A stretch of DNA of 64,000 nucleotides from Acanthamoeba lenticulata (GCA_002179805.1 NAVB01000671.1:25302-89301); one strand, 5' to 3'; numbered from the stretch's first letter, positions 10,434 through 21,587 are shown. The notes: generated from the sequence alone by a model not told the origin. Numbers and translations are program-made.

Positions 10434-11657
10434 TTAGTCAACTAGCGCGCTGGCGCCGACATCCGTGGAGGCGGGAAACAGTCGGCTCAACACTTGCCGC
10501 TCGGCAGGCCCAAGCTCTGGGTGCCACACGTCCACCACAAGAGCCAGAGCGATGGGATTCGGTGGATCCTCTTCGCTTCGTCGCTCATCGTTGCCGCCTC
10601 TTTCGATCACCTGAGGCACACAGCCATCGCTCACAAAGCAGGTGCCAGCAGTCCACCTCTCTTCTGTGGAGCCAGCGCGAAGGGTCACGGAGACCTTTTG
10701 GCCCTCGGGAGCGTCCAGGATGAACCGGCACCGTAGCCGCGCGTTGGTCGGGCCGCAACGTAGAGCATCAACCTTGGCTTCGTTGTCTTGCTCCGATTCT
10801 GGGTTCTTGGTGTGCCTCTGCCTAAGCCCCTGGGCGTCGACCGGATCGACGTCCAACGCACGGGGAGCAGCATTCTCCTCGAGCACATGAAAGTAGACGA
10901 ACCCGAAAGCGCAATCCCGCTGAGGCCAAAGCGAGTTCCAGAAGACGTCAGTTCCTGCGGTGCAAGAGCTGGAGGAAAGGGGAAGCAGGCACACCATGAG
11001 ACTGTCGGCCGCGTGCTCCTCAAGCAACGCCATGGTTTGCGGGACGAGTTGAGCGTGTGCGTCGACCGCGGAGCCCTGATTGATGAGGTCCAGCTTCCAC
11101 TCCACGAACCCGCCATCCTCGTTGAGCTGCCGGCGCCATTTGGCCTGCTCGGTATTGCCTCGTTCATCCCATACCCGACGCGCCTCGGCCGCCGCTCGCA
11201 GGAGGGCTGGCGCGAGGTGGTCCACCCACGCCAGCGAACGGGACTCGTCCCCGTGCGGCTCTTGGCCTCTCTTCTCGACGGTGAAAGGGGTCAACCCTGT
11301 AAGGGGCAGCAGAGGAGACCAGGGAGAGGCCATCGTGGTGGAGGTGGCCAATCTCTTCACAGCCGGGCCGACACGCAAGGGAATCGTTGTGTTCACCAGG
11401 TCGTCGTCCTCGCGGACGAGATCAAGAAACGTTTGCCAGAGGTAGTGCTTGAAGCCTTTCACGGTGGCGGGGTCGGGCGAGAAGGCACAGCGCAAGCAGC
11501 CAGGTTGCAGACATATTTTCGATTTGGCCACGCCCCGCTTCGGCTTCTTTGGCGTCTGCTTGCGCAAGGATGGCCAAAAGAGAGGGAGGAGGGTGAACAC
11601 GAGCATGAAGAGCATCAGCATGCCAATGATCACAATCTCCACCGGAGGCAGCTCCAT
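10434..11657 (-). CDS. Aspartyl/asparaginyl beta-hydroxylase-like membrane protein lacking iron ligands
   Basis: A single uninterrupted frame of 407 codons runs from ATG 11657 to TAA 10434. A transmembrane helix near residues 8-30 precedes a basic stretch (KKPKRG), giving a signal-anchor arrangement like ASPH. The C-terminal third carries the family hallmarks GPTNARLR (about 10765-10740) and VDVWHPELGPAER (about 10545-10505). In active members the first iron-binding His stands just before GPTN (HTGPTN); here it is RCGPTN. The second sits in FDDSFEHEVW; here the aligned segment is FVSDGCVPQVI, with no His. An insertion of about 35 polar residues precedes the GPTN motif. I infer an ER or other membrane protein with the hydroxylase fold but no ordinary Fe(II) chemistry. 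Family membership is confident; loss of function is inference. Confidence 0.85.
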   Translation of the reverse strand: MELPPVEIVIIGMLMLFMLVFTLLPLFWPSLRKQTPKKPKRGVAKSKICLQPGCLRCAFSPDPATVKGFKHYLWQTFLDLVREDDDLVNTTIPLRVGPAVKRLATSTTMASPWSPLLPLTGLTPFTVEKRGQEPHGDESRSLAWVDHLAPALLRAAAEARRVWDERGNTEQAKWRRQLNEDGGFVEWKLDLINQGSAVDAHAQLVPQTMALLEEHAADSLMVCLLPLSSSSCTAGTDVFWNSLWPQRDCAFGFVYFHVLEENAAPRALDVDPVDAQGLRQRHTKNPESEQDNEAKVDALRCGPTNARLRCRFILDAPEGQKVSVTLRAGSTEERWTAGTCFVSDGCVPQVIERGGNDERRSEEDPPNPIALALVVDVWHPELGPAERQVLSRLFPASTDVGASALVD

Positions 11658-11832
11658 CTCTCGCCTGGCGGCCGCAATAAATAAGCGACAGGCGAGAGAA
11701 AAAACGAGAAGAAACCAAAAACAAAAAGAAGCAAAAAAAATGGAGAAGGAAGAGCGACGCACACCACCGGGGGCAAAGCGGCAGAGGAAGTCAAAAAAGA
11801 GAAGAGAAGCACCTTCTTGTGCGTATAATAAG

Positions 11833-12849
11833 ATGCGTGACGACGGTGAAGCAAACTCTCTCCTTGCGGCGGTGTCGCACGCCGCCTCACCTTCCCTGCA
11901 ACGAGCGGTGTTGACGCCCAGCACAGCTTCCGAACACCCATTTGTTGCTGACCCGCGCGATCATGCCGAGACGCCCTTTGCGGCTTATCAGGACATTGCG
12001 CCCCTCCTCACTGCCCTCGCTGAGCGGCTGTACGGAACTGCGGCAGACACCGTGCACCAGCAGCAGCAACTGCTTCGCATCTACGACCCGTACTTCTGTG
12101 AAGGCAGCGTGGTCTCCTATCTCGGGCGGCTGGGCTTCACCAATGTGTACAATCGTAACGAGGACTTCTACGCTGTGGTGGCCGCCAACAAGGTGCCCGA
12201 CTTTGACGTGCTCGTCACCAATCCACCCTTCTCGGGCGATCACATGGCACGCATCGTGCAGTGGGCCGAGGGCTGTGGGCGGCCTTGGCTCATCCTCATG
12301 CCCGAGTTCGTTGCCAACAAGCCCTACTACCACGACTTCCGCCACCGGTGCTCAGCTGCCGGGGTTCCCCTTCCCGTCTATCTCGGGCCGACCACGGAGC
12401 CGTACGTCTTTGCCGCGCCACTTCGCACGACCGACGGCACACCTCTCGTCGAGCAGCGGCCATCGACGGCCGTCGTCTCGGCTGCTGAGCTGCCAACGGC
12501 GGCAGCGTTGGCCCTCAGACCCCCAGCCGAGCAAGTCGAGGCGGCAAAGAAGAGGAAAATCGCGACAACGACAGAAACGCCAGAGGAAGCAGAAGCGAGA
12601 GTGCAAGCTGTGGCGCCTGGGTGCTTCCAGTGCGTGTGGTTCATTCAGCTCGGTGCTGCCCACAGCAAACCCGTACTGGAGCGGTGGCGGGAAAATGAGG
12701 AACGACAGGACGAGCCCAGAGCTACGCTGTCCAGCGAGATCAAGTTGCTCCCGAGACTCACAATCACCAAGAAGCTCACGCCAGCCGAACGACGATGGCG
12801 CAAGAAGCAGCGACGTTTGCAAGAGAGGGAAAAGGATGACGGAAAATAA
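11833..12849 (+). CDS. Putative SAM-dependent N6-adenine-type methyltransferase (NPPF motif)
   Basis: This is a 338-residue intronless frame from ATG 11833 to TAA 12847-12849. It contains LRIYDPYFCEGSVVSYL, which reads like the nucleotide-binding loop of a Rossmann methyltransferase. It is followed by DVLVTNPPFSGDHM, the (N/D)PP(Y/F/W) catalytic motif of N6-adenine and related methyltransferases. A predicted strand after it (PWLILMPEFVANKPYY) fits the fold. The C-terminus is Lys/Arg/Glu-rich, suggesting nucleic-acid binding. The gene is divergent from the ASPH-like gene, with only 175 bp between the start codons. It does not look like MT-A70/METTL3, METTL5 or N6AMT1, and I cannot name the subfamily. 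The substrate (DNA, RNA or protein) is unknown. Confidence 0.7.
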   Translation: MRDDGEANSLLAAVSHAASPSLQRAVLTPSTASEHPFVADPRDHAETPFAAYQDIAPLLTALAERLYGTAADTVHQQQQLLRIYDPYFCEGSVVSYLGRLGFTNVYNRNEDFYAVVAANKVPDFDVLVTNPPFSGDHMARIVQWAEGCGRPWLILMPEFVANKPYYHDFRHRCSAAGVPLPVYLGPTTEPYVFAAPLRTTDGTPLVEQRPSTAVVSAAELPTAAALALRPPAEQVEAAKKRKIATTTETPEEAEARVQAVAPGCFQCVWFIQLGAAHSKPVLERWRENEERQDEPRATLSSEIKLLPRLTITKKLTPAERRWRKKQRRLQEREKDDGK

Positions 12850-12945
12850 AATTAAAAAAGAAAGCAAACTAGAAATATCTCGAATAAAATTGGATCAGAA
12901 ACGACGAAAGAAAAGTAGTACGCACAACACTGCCGCGTGCACGAG

Positions 12946-13958
12946 ATGCTGCTGGTGTTCGATGATAAACACAAGGAGGACCTTGAGTTCCTGAAGACGA
13001 CCAATGTAAGCATTATAAGCGAATTTTGCAAAATCGCTGTCAATTTCATCAAATCGGGAGCCAACAAAAAGCTCTTTGCCGGTGCAGCTCGTATGGCTCC
13101 CCCCCCAAAAATCTCTTCGTATGACTCTCACAAGCGCACACTTGTGGGATCCTTGAAGAGGCGCTGAACGTTGACGTGGAGACTGTCGAGCACTGCGTGG
13201 AGGGGCTTGCCTACCTCTTCACAGAGAGCGCCAAGTAAGTCGAACTCCACGATGTTGAGTTGGTTTTACACTTGCGTTTATGAGCGAGACTCACACAGCA
13301 CGCAGGACACGGATAACAGAAATCGACTTTCTGGACTCGCTCATGCTGCTCTCCTTCCCGCAGGAACTGTCCCAGAAGATAAAAGAGGTAGAGACGATCA
13401 CCTTCACACTTTTGCCAGCTGCATTGGGTGTCTGCTGTGGTGCCCAAGAAGAGTGCTTTTCGTTGACTGTCTTCCTCCTCTGCTCGGGGCACATCTCCAC
13501 GTTCAGTTCTATTTCACCTCGCATGTCGAGATCCGAAGGGTGATTGCCGAGCTGTCCTTCTCCATTCCTCATTACCAGAGCCTTGAGTGGCGGCTGGATG
13601 TTCAGGTCCACCAAACTTGCCAGCTTTCTCCCCTCCCCGTCAGTTGTGCGTACAGTGGCTCCGTGCTCACATCATCGCCCACCTGCAGGTTGGTAGCCGA
13701 ACGGAGCACCGGCAAATGAAACCTGTCTTCACACTTCAGCTGGAGACCATGAGTGCCGGTACCTGCCAGCTCTCGCCTCCGATACATATCCAGCGTGTGT
13801 TCCTCACCACACAGGATGAATGCGTGCACACAGAGCCGAAGGTGGAAACTTTGCAGGCTGATTACAGCAATTTGAAGCACCTCTGCACCGAGTTGGAGCT
13901 CGCTCTTAGGGAAGCGCAGGCCGCTCAAACGAGGCGCATCATGAGGAACATCAAGTGA
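12946..13958 (+). CDS. COMMD2: COMM domain-containing protein 2 (COMMD2)
   Basis: Five exons close in frame: 12946-13090, 13159-13234, 13306-13387, 13507-13605 and 13689-13958. They give 223 residues. The sequence is colinear with animal COMMD2. The N-terminus MLLVFDDKHKEDLEFL leads into an EGLAYLFTESAK segment, then a TEIDFLDS segment, then the COMM domain (SLEWRLDVQ near 13580-13605), ending MRNIK. COMMD proteins form hetero-oligomeric rings in the Commander complex, which recycles membrane cargo from endosomes. The Commander interpretation is family knowledge. The last exon is somewhat longer than in animals (about 25 extra residues near 13750-13810), and I found no in-frame intron to remove it. 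Confidence 0.9.
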
Positions 13959-14110
13959 GGCGCCAGGATGAAAATATTAAATGCCTCTTGTTTTATTCAA
14001 ATAAGTTTTTTGTCATTTTCTCGGTGTCGGCACAAAAGCAAGCTGCAGGAAGTCCCGGCAGTTGTGATTTCCTCTCCTTTCCAGCTTCGCGTCTCTCTTT
14101 GAAAGTCAGC

Positions 14111-17100
14111 ATGGATGGCCACCGACACAGACCTGGAGCGTTGCGCCAGCAAAACAAGCCGTTCAAAAGCGGCAAACATGCCACAAAGGGCGAGATCAAA
14201 CGCAAGGTCAAGGGTAGGACCGCAATCTCATCCGCAAGATTCTTCTACGATGCATTTTCATCTCACCTTCAAGATTTAACGTCTACTTGCCAAATCTACA
14301 GGCAAGGTGGGCAAGCCGGGGACGGCTCAACGTGCTGGTGTGAAGAAGACCGCTGCGATTTCACGCGACAACCGAAAGAAGCAGCAGCACCTCAAAAGCA
14401 TGCAAAAGAAGGCCGAGGTTCTCCACAGCAAACGCCTTGGAACTGCCGCCGGCCCTCCGAAAATCATCGTACTATGATGCCCATCTCCGGGTTTCTTGGT
14501 GGATTCCCGAATTAATCTCCATTTTTTGTGTTGTGCTTCGCAGGGAATTGTTGGTCTTGGTGCCAATGCCGATCTCAAGTCAGCACGTGCTCTTTTGCTG
14601 GGTGAGGCCGCAACCCCCGTCCCTGCCGACCGCGTGGGTCCTATCACCGTCAAGTACTTGCACCACCGCCCTTGAGCTGCAGAGTTTTTTTGTGCTAAGC
14701 GCTTGCATCGCACCAGCTTTCCTGCCTTCAAGCAGCGCATGACTCTGTTCGAGACGCCGTTCGATATTGAAGCCGCCCTCGACATTGCCAAGGTTCGTTG
14801 CACGTGTGTTTTTTCATGAAAGTCCTTGTTGCTGATCATAGCTCGTTGTGTGCAGGTGGCCGACATCGTTCTCTTCGTCATTCCGGCCGTCGGCGGTATA
14901 GACGCCACTGGTGAGGCCTTCCTATCGGCCGTCAAGGCGCAGGGCATGCCCTCTGTCCTGGTCGCTCTCCAGGCACGTCCCTCCTCCCTCGTGTTATTTC
15001 TGCTGTGGCTCGTCCTTCGGTGGCAGCTCTGTACTGAAGCGGCCGAACCATTCGCCTCCGTTCTGGCCATTCAAAAAGGAGCAAAAGCAAATTGTAACAT
15101 AACATCACCTACTGCTGGTGGTGGCCCTTTTGTAAGCGGTGTTGAGCCTCCACTTGTGGCTCCACCGTGGAAGTTAAGGGCCACATGTTTCTTTCGTCCC
15201 CTCACTCATTAGAATTGGCCTCGACCCTACTCGCCGCGATCGTGGCCACAATCGCGATCTCAATCGTCGCTTACACGGGATGGTTTGATATTGTGCAGGG
15301 CTTGAGCGCCGTTCCCCAGAAGCACAAAGCGGACGTCAAGAAGCAGGTCAAGGAGTTGGCCGAGTTCCACTTCCCCGATTTTGATCGCGTGCTTCCCCTC
15401 GATACGGCTGATGTACGCTTCCACGGCTTTTATGCAGAGTTTTGCGTCGTTGATGTCGTGCAGCAAGTCGTGCGTCTGTGTCGTCTCTTTCTGGACTCAC
15501 CGGACATGCTCTCCATGCGCGATAATAGGAGGCCACCCAGGTGCTGCGCTTCCTCTCGAACCTGCGCGTACGGCAGGTGCTGAGCCGTGAGAAGCGCCCC
15601 TACATCCTGGTCGAATCCCTCACCTTTGAGCCCACCGGCAGCCGGTCGTCCTCTTCGGGCCCGTTGGCCGAGACGACCACCACCCCCGTCGGCACGCTCA
15701 AGGTGTCCGGTATGCACCTCCCACCGGAAATCTCTTCTTTTGTGTCTTTTTTTTGTTTTTATTTTTGTTTTTTATTTTTGTGCCTATTGGCTGACATTCC
15801 CGCTTCCAATCTCCTCCGCCAGGCTATCTGCGTGGCGGACCGCTGTCGGCCAACGACTTGGTGCACGTGCCCGACTTTGGCGATTTCCAGATGTCGCAGA
15901 TCGACGGCCCGGCCGACCCGCAGCCCTTCAACTCGCGCGTGCCGAAGGAGGGTGTCAAGAAAGGCGAGGGCATGGACACAGAAGAGACCGCGGTCCACCA
16001 GAGGGATTCGCTCGAGATCTTGGACATGGCCGAGGCCGACAAGCAGGAGTCACTTCAGTCAGAAGTGGTCCCTGATGTGATGGCCAACGAGCAGAATTTG
16101 ACTGCTGAGGACGAGGAGGAGATCATGTCCCAAGGTTTGGCGCTCCCCCACCACCACCATAGTCATCATCAACTGTTCTGGCCTTGATTAACTGGGCGCG
16201 GGCGCAACAGTGTCAAACATCGAGAGGAAGAGGAAGAAGAAGGTGCCCAAGGGTTACTCGGCCTACCAGGCGGCCTGGATCGTCGACTCTGACGAGGAAG
16301 AGGATGAAGAGGACGATGAAGAAGGTGAGGAGGATGAAGAGGGCGGAATGGACATGGAGGGTGCCGAGGAGAAGGGGCAGGGCGAGATGGGTATGGCTGG
16401 ATCGGAACACAGCAACGAGCTCGACGCTGAGGAACAGGAGGGCCACGACGAGGACGAAGATGAGGAGTACGACTGGAACGATGGGCAAGATGGCACCGAG
16501 ACCATAGATATGGAAGCGGCCGAGCTGTACGGCCTTCTGCCCTTCTTTTCTTCTGGATTGAGTACTGATTCCACGTGTGCAGGGAGCGCGAGCGTCTGCG
16601 GCTGGAGGAAAGCGAGGATATGAAGTGGCCGGACGAGGTGCAAACGCCCTCCACCATCAAGGCCAAGATCCGCTTCCAAAAGTAAGTACCACACCACCAA
16701 TTTCTCAGCAACGGACCTGTTGAGGAAGGCGACAGTTGCTAACCAGCTTCGCAGATACCGCGGACTCAAGTCCTTCCGCAACACGCCGTGGGACCCCAAG
16801 GAGAACCTGCCCCTGGACTACGCCCGCATCTTCCAGTTCAAGAACTTTACGCGGACCATCAAGAAGGTGCTCGAGGAGCGCGACGGCATCGTGGTACGTC
16901 TGCCTGCCCTCGTCAAGGCCTCGGTTGAGGACGTCCTGGTCTAAGCTGCGTTCATGGGCCAGACGGGCACCTACGTGACGCTTCACATCCTCAACGTGCC
17001 GCAAGCGCTGGGCGAGTGGATCAACCCGTCGCGGCCGTTGGTCGTGAGCGGCCTCTTCAAGCACGAGCACAAGACGTCGGTCGTCAACTTTGCCGTGCAG

Positions 17101-18064
17101 AGGCTGCCCTCCTACACGGAGCCGGTCAAGTCCAAGGACGAGCTCATCGTCCAGTGCGGCTTCCGGCGCTACCGCTCCCGCCCGGTGTTCTCGCAGCACA
17201 CCATCGGCGCCGACAAGTTCAAGTCCGAGCGCTTCTTCCAACTCAACCGGAGCTCTGTGGCCACGATCTTTGGCCCGGTCATGTACGTGCCCCATCTTCT
17301 TCTCCTTCCTCTTCTCGAGAAGGGCCGATAGCGTCATCACCGCCATCAACCGCCCTCACTCACGACTGCCTGTTTCTGCACAATGCAGGGTGCCTCCCGC
17401 GCCGGTGTTGATGTTCAAGGAGATCGATGAGAACTTTGGCCAGGGCGGGTCGCCCAAGCCCGTCCACTCCCTGCGGCTGGTCGCCATCGGCTCGCTCCTC
17501 TCCGTGGACCCCGATCGCGTGGTGGTCAAGAAGATCGTGCTCACCGGTGTGCCCTACAAGGTCCACAAGCGCGGAGCTGTCATCAAGCACATGTTCTACC
17601 ACCCCGGTACCACACACGAACTCGCCTACAAAATGCAATTGTTTCAACTGAAGGCTCACCGTATACTGTGTACTGTGCAGACGACGTGCGATGGTTCGCG
17701 CCGGTGGAGTTGTGGACCAAGTACGGGCGGGCTGGGCATATCCGGGAGCCGCTCGGTACGCACGGCCTCATGAAGTGCCGATTCGACGGCGTGGTGCAGA
17801 ACCACGACACCGTGTGCATGAACCTGTACAAGCGGTACGCACATGTGCATTCCTGCGCAAGAATGCTTCAGGGCTCTGTGGGTCACGGTGTTGTGGCTCA
17901 CGGCTCCGTTTCAACACAGACTCTACCCCAAGTGGGGCACGACGACGCTCCTCAGCGAGAAGCCCTCGTCCTACCGGCCGCGAGGGTCTGTGCACGCGGC
18001 CCCAGTTTCGGTGGGCGGCCTTACCGCCGAGGCGTTGGCCAGGCACGACGAACTGCACGCTTGA
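14111..18064 (+). CDS. TSR1: Ribosome biogenesis protein TSR1
   Basis: Many short exons encode a protein colinear with yeast and human Tsr1. In order these are a basic N-terminus with HRPGALRQQNKPFKSG (14120-14170), the GTPase-like domain (VADIVLFVIPAVGG near 14860-14900), and the GDFQMSQID segment (15880-15905). Then come VPKGYSAYQAAW (16240-16280), a long Asp/Glu-rich stretch (16285-16490), RYRGLKSFRNTPWDPKENLP (16755-16815), the CGFRRYRSRPVFSQHT segment (17155-17200), and EPLGTHGLMKCRFDG (17750-17795). Stop TGA is 18062-18064. Tsr1 associates with cytoplasmic pre-40S particles and blocks premature joining of translation factors. As in other Tsr1 proteins the GTPase fold is not expected to hydrolyse GTP. 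The C-terminal tail after the conserved YKR segment is longer than in animals. Confidence 0.93.
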
Positions 18065-18284
18065 GTACCTGCGGGTAGCCGAAGCGTTCTCCGTGAACGT
18101 GGTGACGAGCAAAAAATAAAGGAAAATGTTGCAAAATGCGCCTAGTGGTGGATTTGAACCGGCCCAATTGGAAACTTTGGCTCAGCAGAGCAGGAAAAAG
18201 GCCGGTGCTTGGGAAAAAGGGGCCTTGCGCACTATTTATTGAAGCCCAACCAGCACACGAAAGCCACAACAGATCAAGAGCGCT

Positions 18285-19812
18285 ATGAGAAGAACAGCAG
18301 CACTCGCTCGCACGGCCACAACACAAAAGCATGCTTGTGCACGGCTCCTTTGTGCTACAGGCACGCACTATGGCAGCACACGGTCGCTTCGTCTGGCACC
18401 TGCCCCCACGCCTCGTCGCTTTTATTCAGCGCACCCGCGCCCTACCTCAACCAAAGACATTGGGAAGAGGACAACAATCCTCGACTTGGGCGAAAAGTAC
18501 CGCAAGGGCATCCCTCTCGCCATGCTCACAGCCAAGGACTTTCCGTCTGCTGTCATCATCCAGCAAGTCGGAGGGATTGACCTTATCCTTGTGGGCGACT
18601 CCTTGGGCATGGTGCGCAGCTTTTGCCCTCAACTGCTCGCTGCGGCAGCCACTTTGTACCAACCATTTAGCTTTGCTCGCCGCGGTGTTGTGCAGACCAC
18701 GATGGGCTACGAGAGCACCATTCCCGTGACGATGACCGACATGCTGCACCACGCCAAGTGCGTGCACCGGGGCAATCAGACCTCATTCCTTGTCGGTACG
18801 TTGCCACTTGGCTGACGGCTTGCCCAGAGGCAGCCTCTAACGCGCATAGCCATCTCTCGGGGCAGGGGACATGCCGTTTGGCAGCTATGAACCGAGCAGC
18901 GCGCTGGCTGTTGAAAACGCCATGAGGCTGATCAAAGAGGGCAACATGAACTCGATCAAGCTCGAAGGTGGAAAGCGCATGGCAGCCAGAGCTAAGGCCA
19001 TCGTGGAGTCCGGCATTCCGGTGAGTCCACATCGCGGCACTGTTGTGGTGAACTGTTGTGTGTAACCATGAGCTGAACAGGTGATGGGTCACATCGGTCT
19101 CACCCCACAAAGCATCCACTCGCTGGGTGGTTTCAAAGTTCAGGGTACGTCTGCTTGGCTGCTTGGCTTCTTGTCCACTATGGTGTGCTCACCAGAGCCG
19201 TTCTCTTGCGCCACAGGCCGCACCGCCGGCCAGGCCATCGCCATTTTGGAGGACGCGCTCGCCCTTCAGGAGGCCGGCGTATTCGCCAGTACGCACTTTA
19301 CAACCGCGCGCCATGAATAGGATGCTGATAACTTGCGTACTAGTTGTGCTTGAGTGCATCCCGGATCGAGTCGCAACCTACATCACGCAGCAGTTGCGTG
19401 TGCCGACCATCGGGATCGGTTCTGGCAACGGCTGTAGCGGGCAGGTAGCTTCTACCACCTCACCCCGCACATGAAGAACAACAACAACTTATGCTTCTCC
19501 TTTTCTTCCTCTTCGTCGCATCATGAACGCAGGTACTTGTCTGGGACGACATGGTGGGCCAGTCCGACATTCAGTCCTTCCAGCCTAAGTTTTTGAAGAA
19601 ATACGGTACGTTGTTTCGATGGAACTTGAGAGTACGATTGTGAGCTCATCCTTTGGTTTTCAGCCAATGTGGGTGAAGAGATGAGAAAGGCGGTGGAGGA
19701 CTATCGAAATGAAGTCGTCTCGAGGAAGTACCCCGAGGACCAAACGCACACTTTCGCCATCAAAGACGAAGAGTACGACACTTTTATACAAAAAGCAAAG
19801 CAGCACGTATGA
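18285..19812 (+). CDS. panB: 3-methyl-2-oxobutanoate hydroxymethyltransferase (ketopantoate hydroxymethyltransferase), probably mitochondrial
   Basis: Eight exons close in frame: 18285-18611, 18696-18795, 18866-19020, 19081-19144, 19217-19288, 19344-19444, 19533-19605 and 19664-19812. They give 346 residues. The enzyme transfers a hydroxymethyl group from 5,10-methylene-THF to 2-oxoisovalerate, the first committed step of pantothenate and CoA synthesis. Diagnostic segments are [42 protein letters not shown], and VLECIP followed by [19 protein letters not shown]. The N-terminal 60 residues are rich in Arg, Ala, Ser and Thr with almost no acidic residues, typical of a mitochondrial presequence. 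Length beyond that matches bacterial and fungal PanB. No panC-like gene is seen nearby. Confidence 0.95.
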
Positions 19813-20108
19813 AGAAGCCTCCTTCCCAGAGTATTTGCCTGAAGTGTCTTGTATCCTCAGCTAACTGTGCAGAGGTGACCTGTTCTTCAGCTGTCCCCCG
19901 TCCCCGAGAGCACCAGCCACTGAGGCCAACGTTTTTCTGTCGACCCTGTTTCCGCCAATTTTATTGTCAATATACCAGAAATTCTCCACGCGAGGAATCA
20001 GCTCTTCTCCCTGGGAAGACAACGCCGCAAACCTCACACCTCCTCACCAACTGATGTTTAATCGCGAGTACGAAAGGGCTCACCACTTTTGAAACTCGTG
20101 AAACGGTA

Positions 20109-21587
20109 ATGGGACAGCGCCAAAGCATTCCCCAACACCTCGTGGATGTACGTACGCTGCGTGTGCGTCACTTGAACTTTTGTTGACTGTTGCACAGAGC
20201 CCCAGGTTTTGGCCCACTGCCCAGCCTCGTGGGCAGGCGACTCGCCCTCTTTTTTGGTCGACGTGCGGGACCCACACCCCCGTTAGTGTGCGGCTTGATG
20301 CCGATGTGGCTCTGTGCTTTGGTGACGTGGCTCGAGTGTTTCTTCTCTTGCAGCTTGACGACGCCGAGTTCGACCATGCCGACTTGAGCCAACGACAACT
20401 CCATCACCGACGATACAAAAGGCCCGCATTCCAGTATGGCCTGCCCAATGACCTAAAGGTCTTGCCACGGGTCATCGTGGCGGGCGTTCAGCAACCGTTC
20501 ACTCGGCAGATTTGCGACCACAGCGGTCTTCAAAAAGACTCGTTGCTCAAAGTCGTCATGCCTCCTCACCAAACGCAGTGGCGGGCGCTGCCTCGAGCAG
20601 GCGTGCACGGGAGTGCGAGCTGGCTCCTGCCCAAGGGATGGGATGACGGCCTGCACGAGGTGGTGACCGACCACAATGCCCTGAAGCTCAGTGGCCGAGC
20701 GGGAGTCATCCGCCACTGCATTACCAAGGTTGGTGTTGGCTTTTCCTGTCCATCAGGATTGACTGGAACTCTCACGAGCGTGTGCTGTTTGGATGGCGTG
20801 ACATGGCGATTACCTGCTGCAGATCTGTGCAAGTGAAGGGATGCGTGTGATGATGAGACAAGAGGGTGGTGCAGTAGTGCCATTCAGCCCTGAGCAGAGC
20901 CCCGAGGCTGTGGCGAAACAGCTGACGGAGAACATCACAGATTTCATGAACGACCCGCCTCTTGAGTTCTTTGTGGCCGTGCATTCCCCTGCCGATGCTT
21001 CCCTCTATCGCTGCTCAACCACCGACATCATCATTCAAGTGCAGTTGCCGCCTACCTACCCCATCGCGCGAGAGCGCTGCCGTGTGGTGACGCCGATCCT
21101 CCATCCGCTTGTCATGCCCCTGCTGGACGAGGAGGACGACCAAGACCGTGCAAGTCGACCATCTGCCGATGGCGGGCGCATGGCCTTCACGCACTTCAGC
21201 TCTGATGCGAGCACTCTGGTGCAACCTGTTCCGTCTCTAGACGAGCTCCTACTGTGGTTCCGCGACTCGCTTGCCGACCCGGTTGCGTGCGCTCGCGAGT
21301 TTGCAGTCGTGCATCCAGAAGACGCCATGTACCCACACGTCCAACGATGGCTTACCAATGGAGACGAAATGGAGAGGAGGGCGTGCCAGCTGGCGTCGGC
21401 CGGCTTACGTTGGCGTCCGGCGCTGCACGCGGCCTGTCCGACAGCTTTCCGAGCTGAAGTGCGCGTGCTGATGCTGGCAAGGCAGCGAGGCTCCTTGTTT
21501 ACTCAGCTGCCAATGGAGGTGTTTTGTCTCGTGTTAGACGCCCTCCTTGCGCTGCACTTCGCTTGTGGCCAGGCACTCTTCATGTAA
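20109..21587 (+). CDS. UBC-fold (E2/UEV-like) protein with F-box-like C-terminus
   Basis: Four exons close in frame: 20109-20147, 20198-20281, 20354-20728 and 20823-21587. They give about 420 residues. The first exon is uncertain because an upstream ATG (near 20055) also exists. The last exon contains a segment like the ubiquitin-conjugating fold. YRCSTTDIIIQVQLPPTYPIA matches the second beta strands and the FPxxYP turn, VVTPILHPLV matches the HPN loop, and PSLDELLLWFRDSLADP matches the C-terminal helix. No Cys stands at the usual catalytic place after the HPL turn. The C-terminus (LFTQLPMEVFCLVLDALL) resembles the first helices of an F-box. The N-terminal half matches nothing I know. I infer a non-catalytic, UEV-like protein. 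Confidence 0.5.

Noticed and set aside
13750..13815. Possible extra intron in the last COMMD2 exon.
   Set aside because: Candidate donor and acceptor are in different phases, so removal would break the frame.
18146..18165. Sequence like a tRNA T-loop on the minus strand (GGTTCAAATCC).
   Set aside because: Only three of five T-stem pairs form and no matching 5' acceptor stem lies upstream; no anticodon arm was found.
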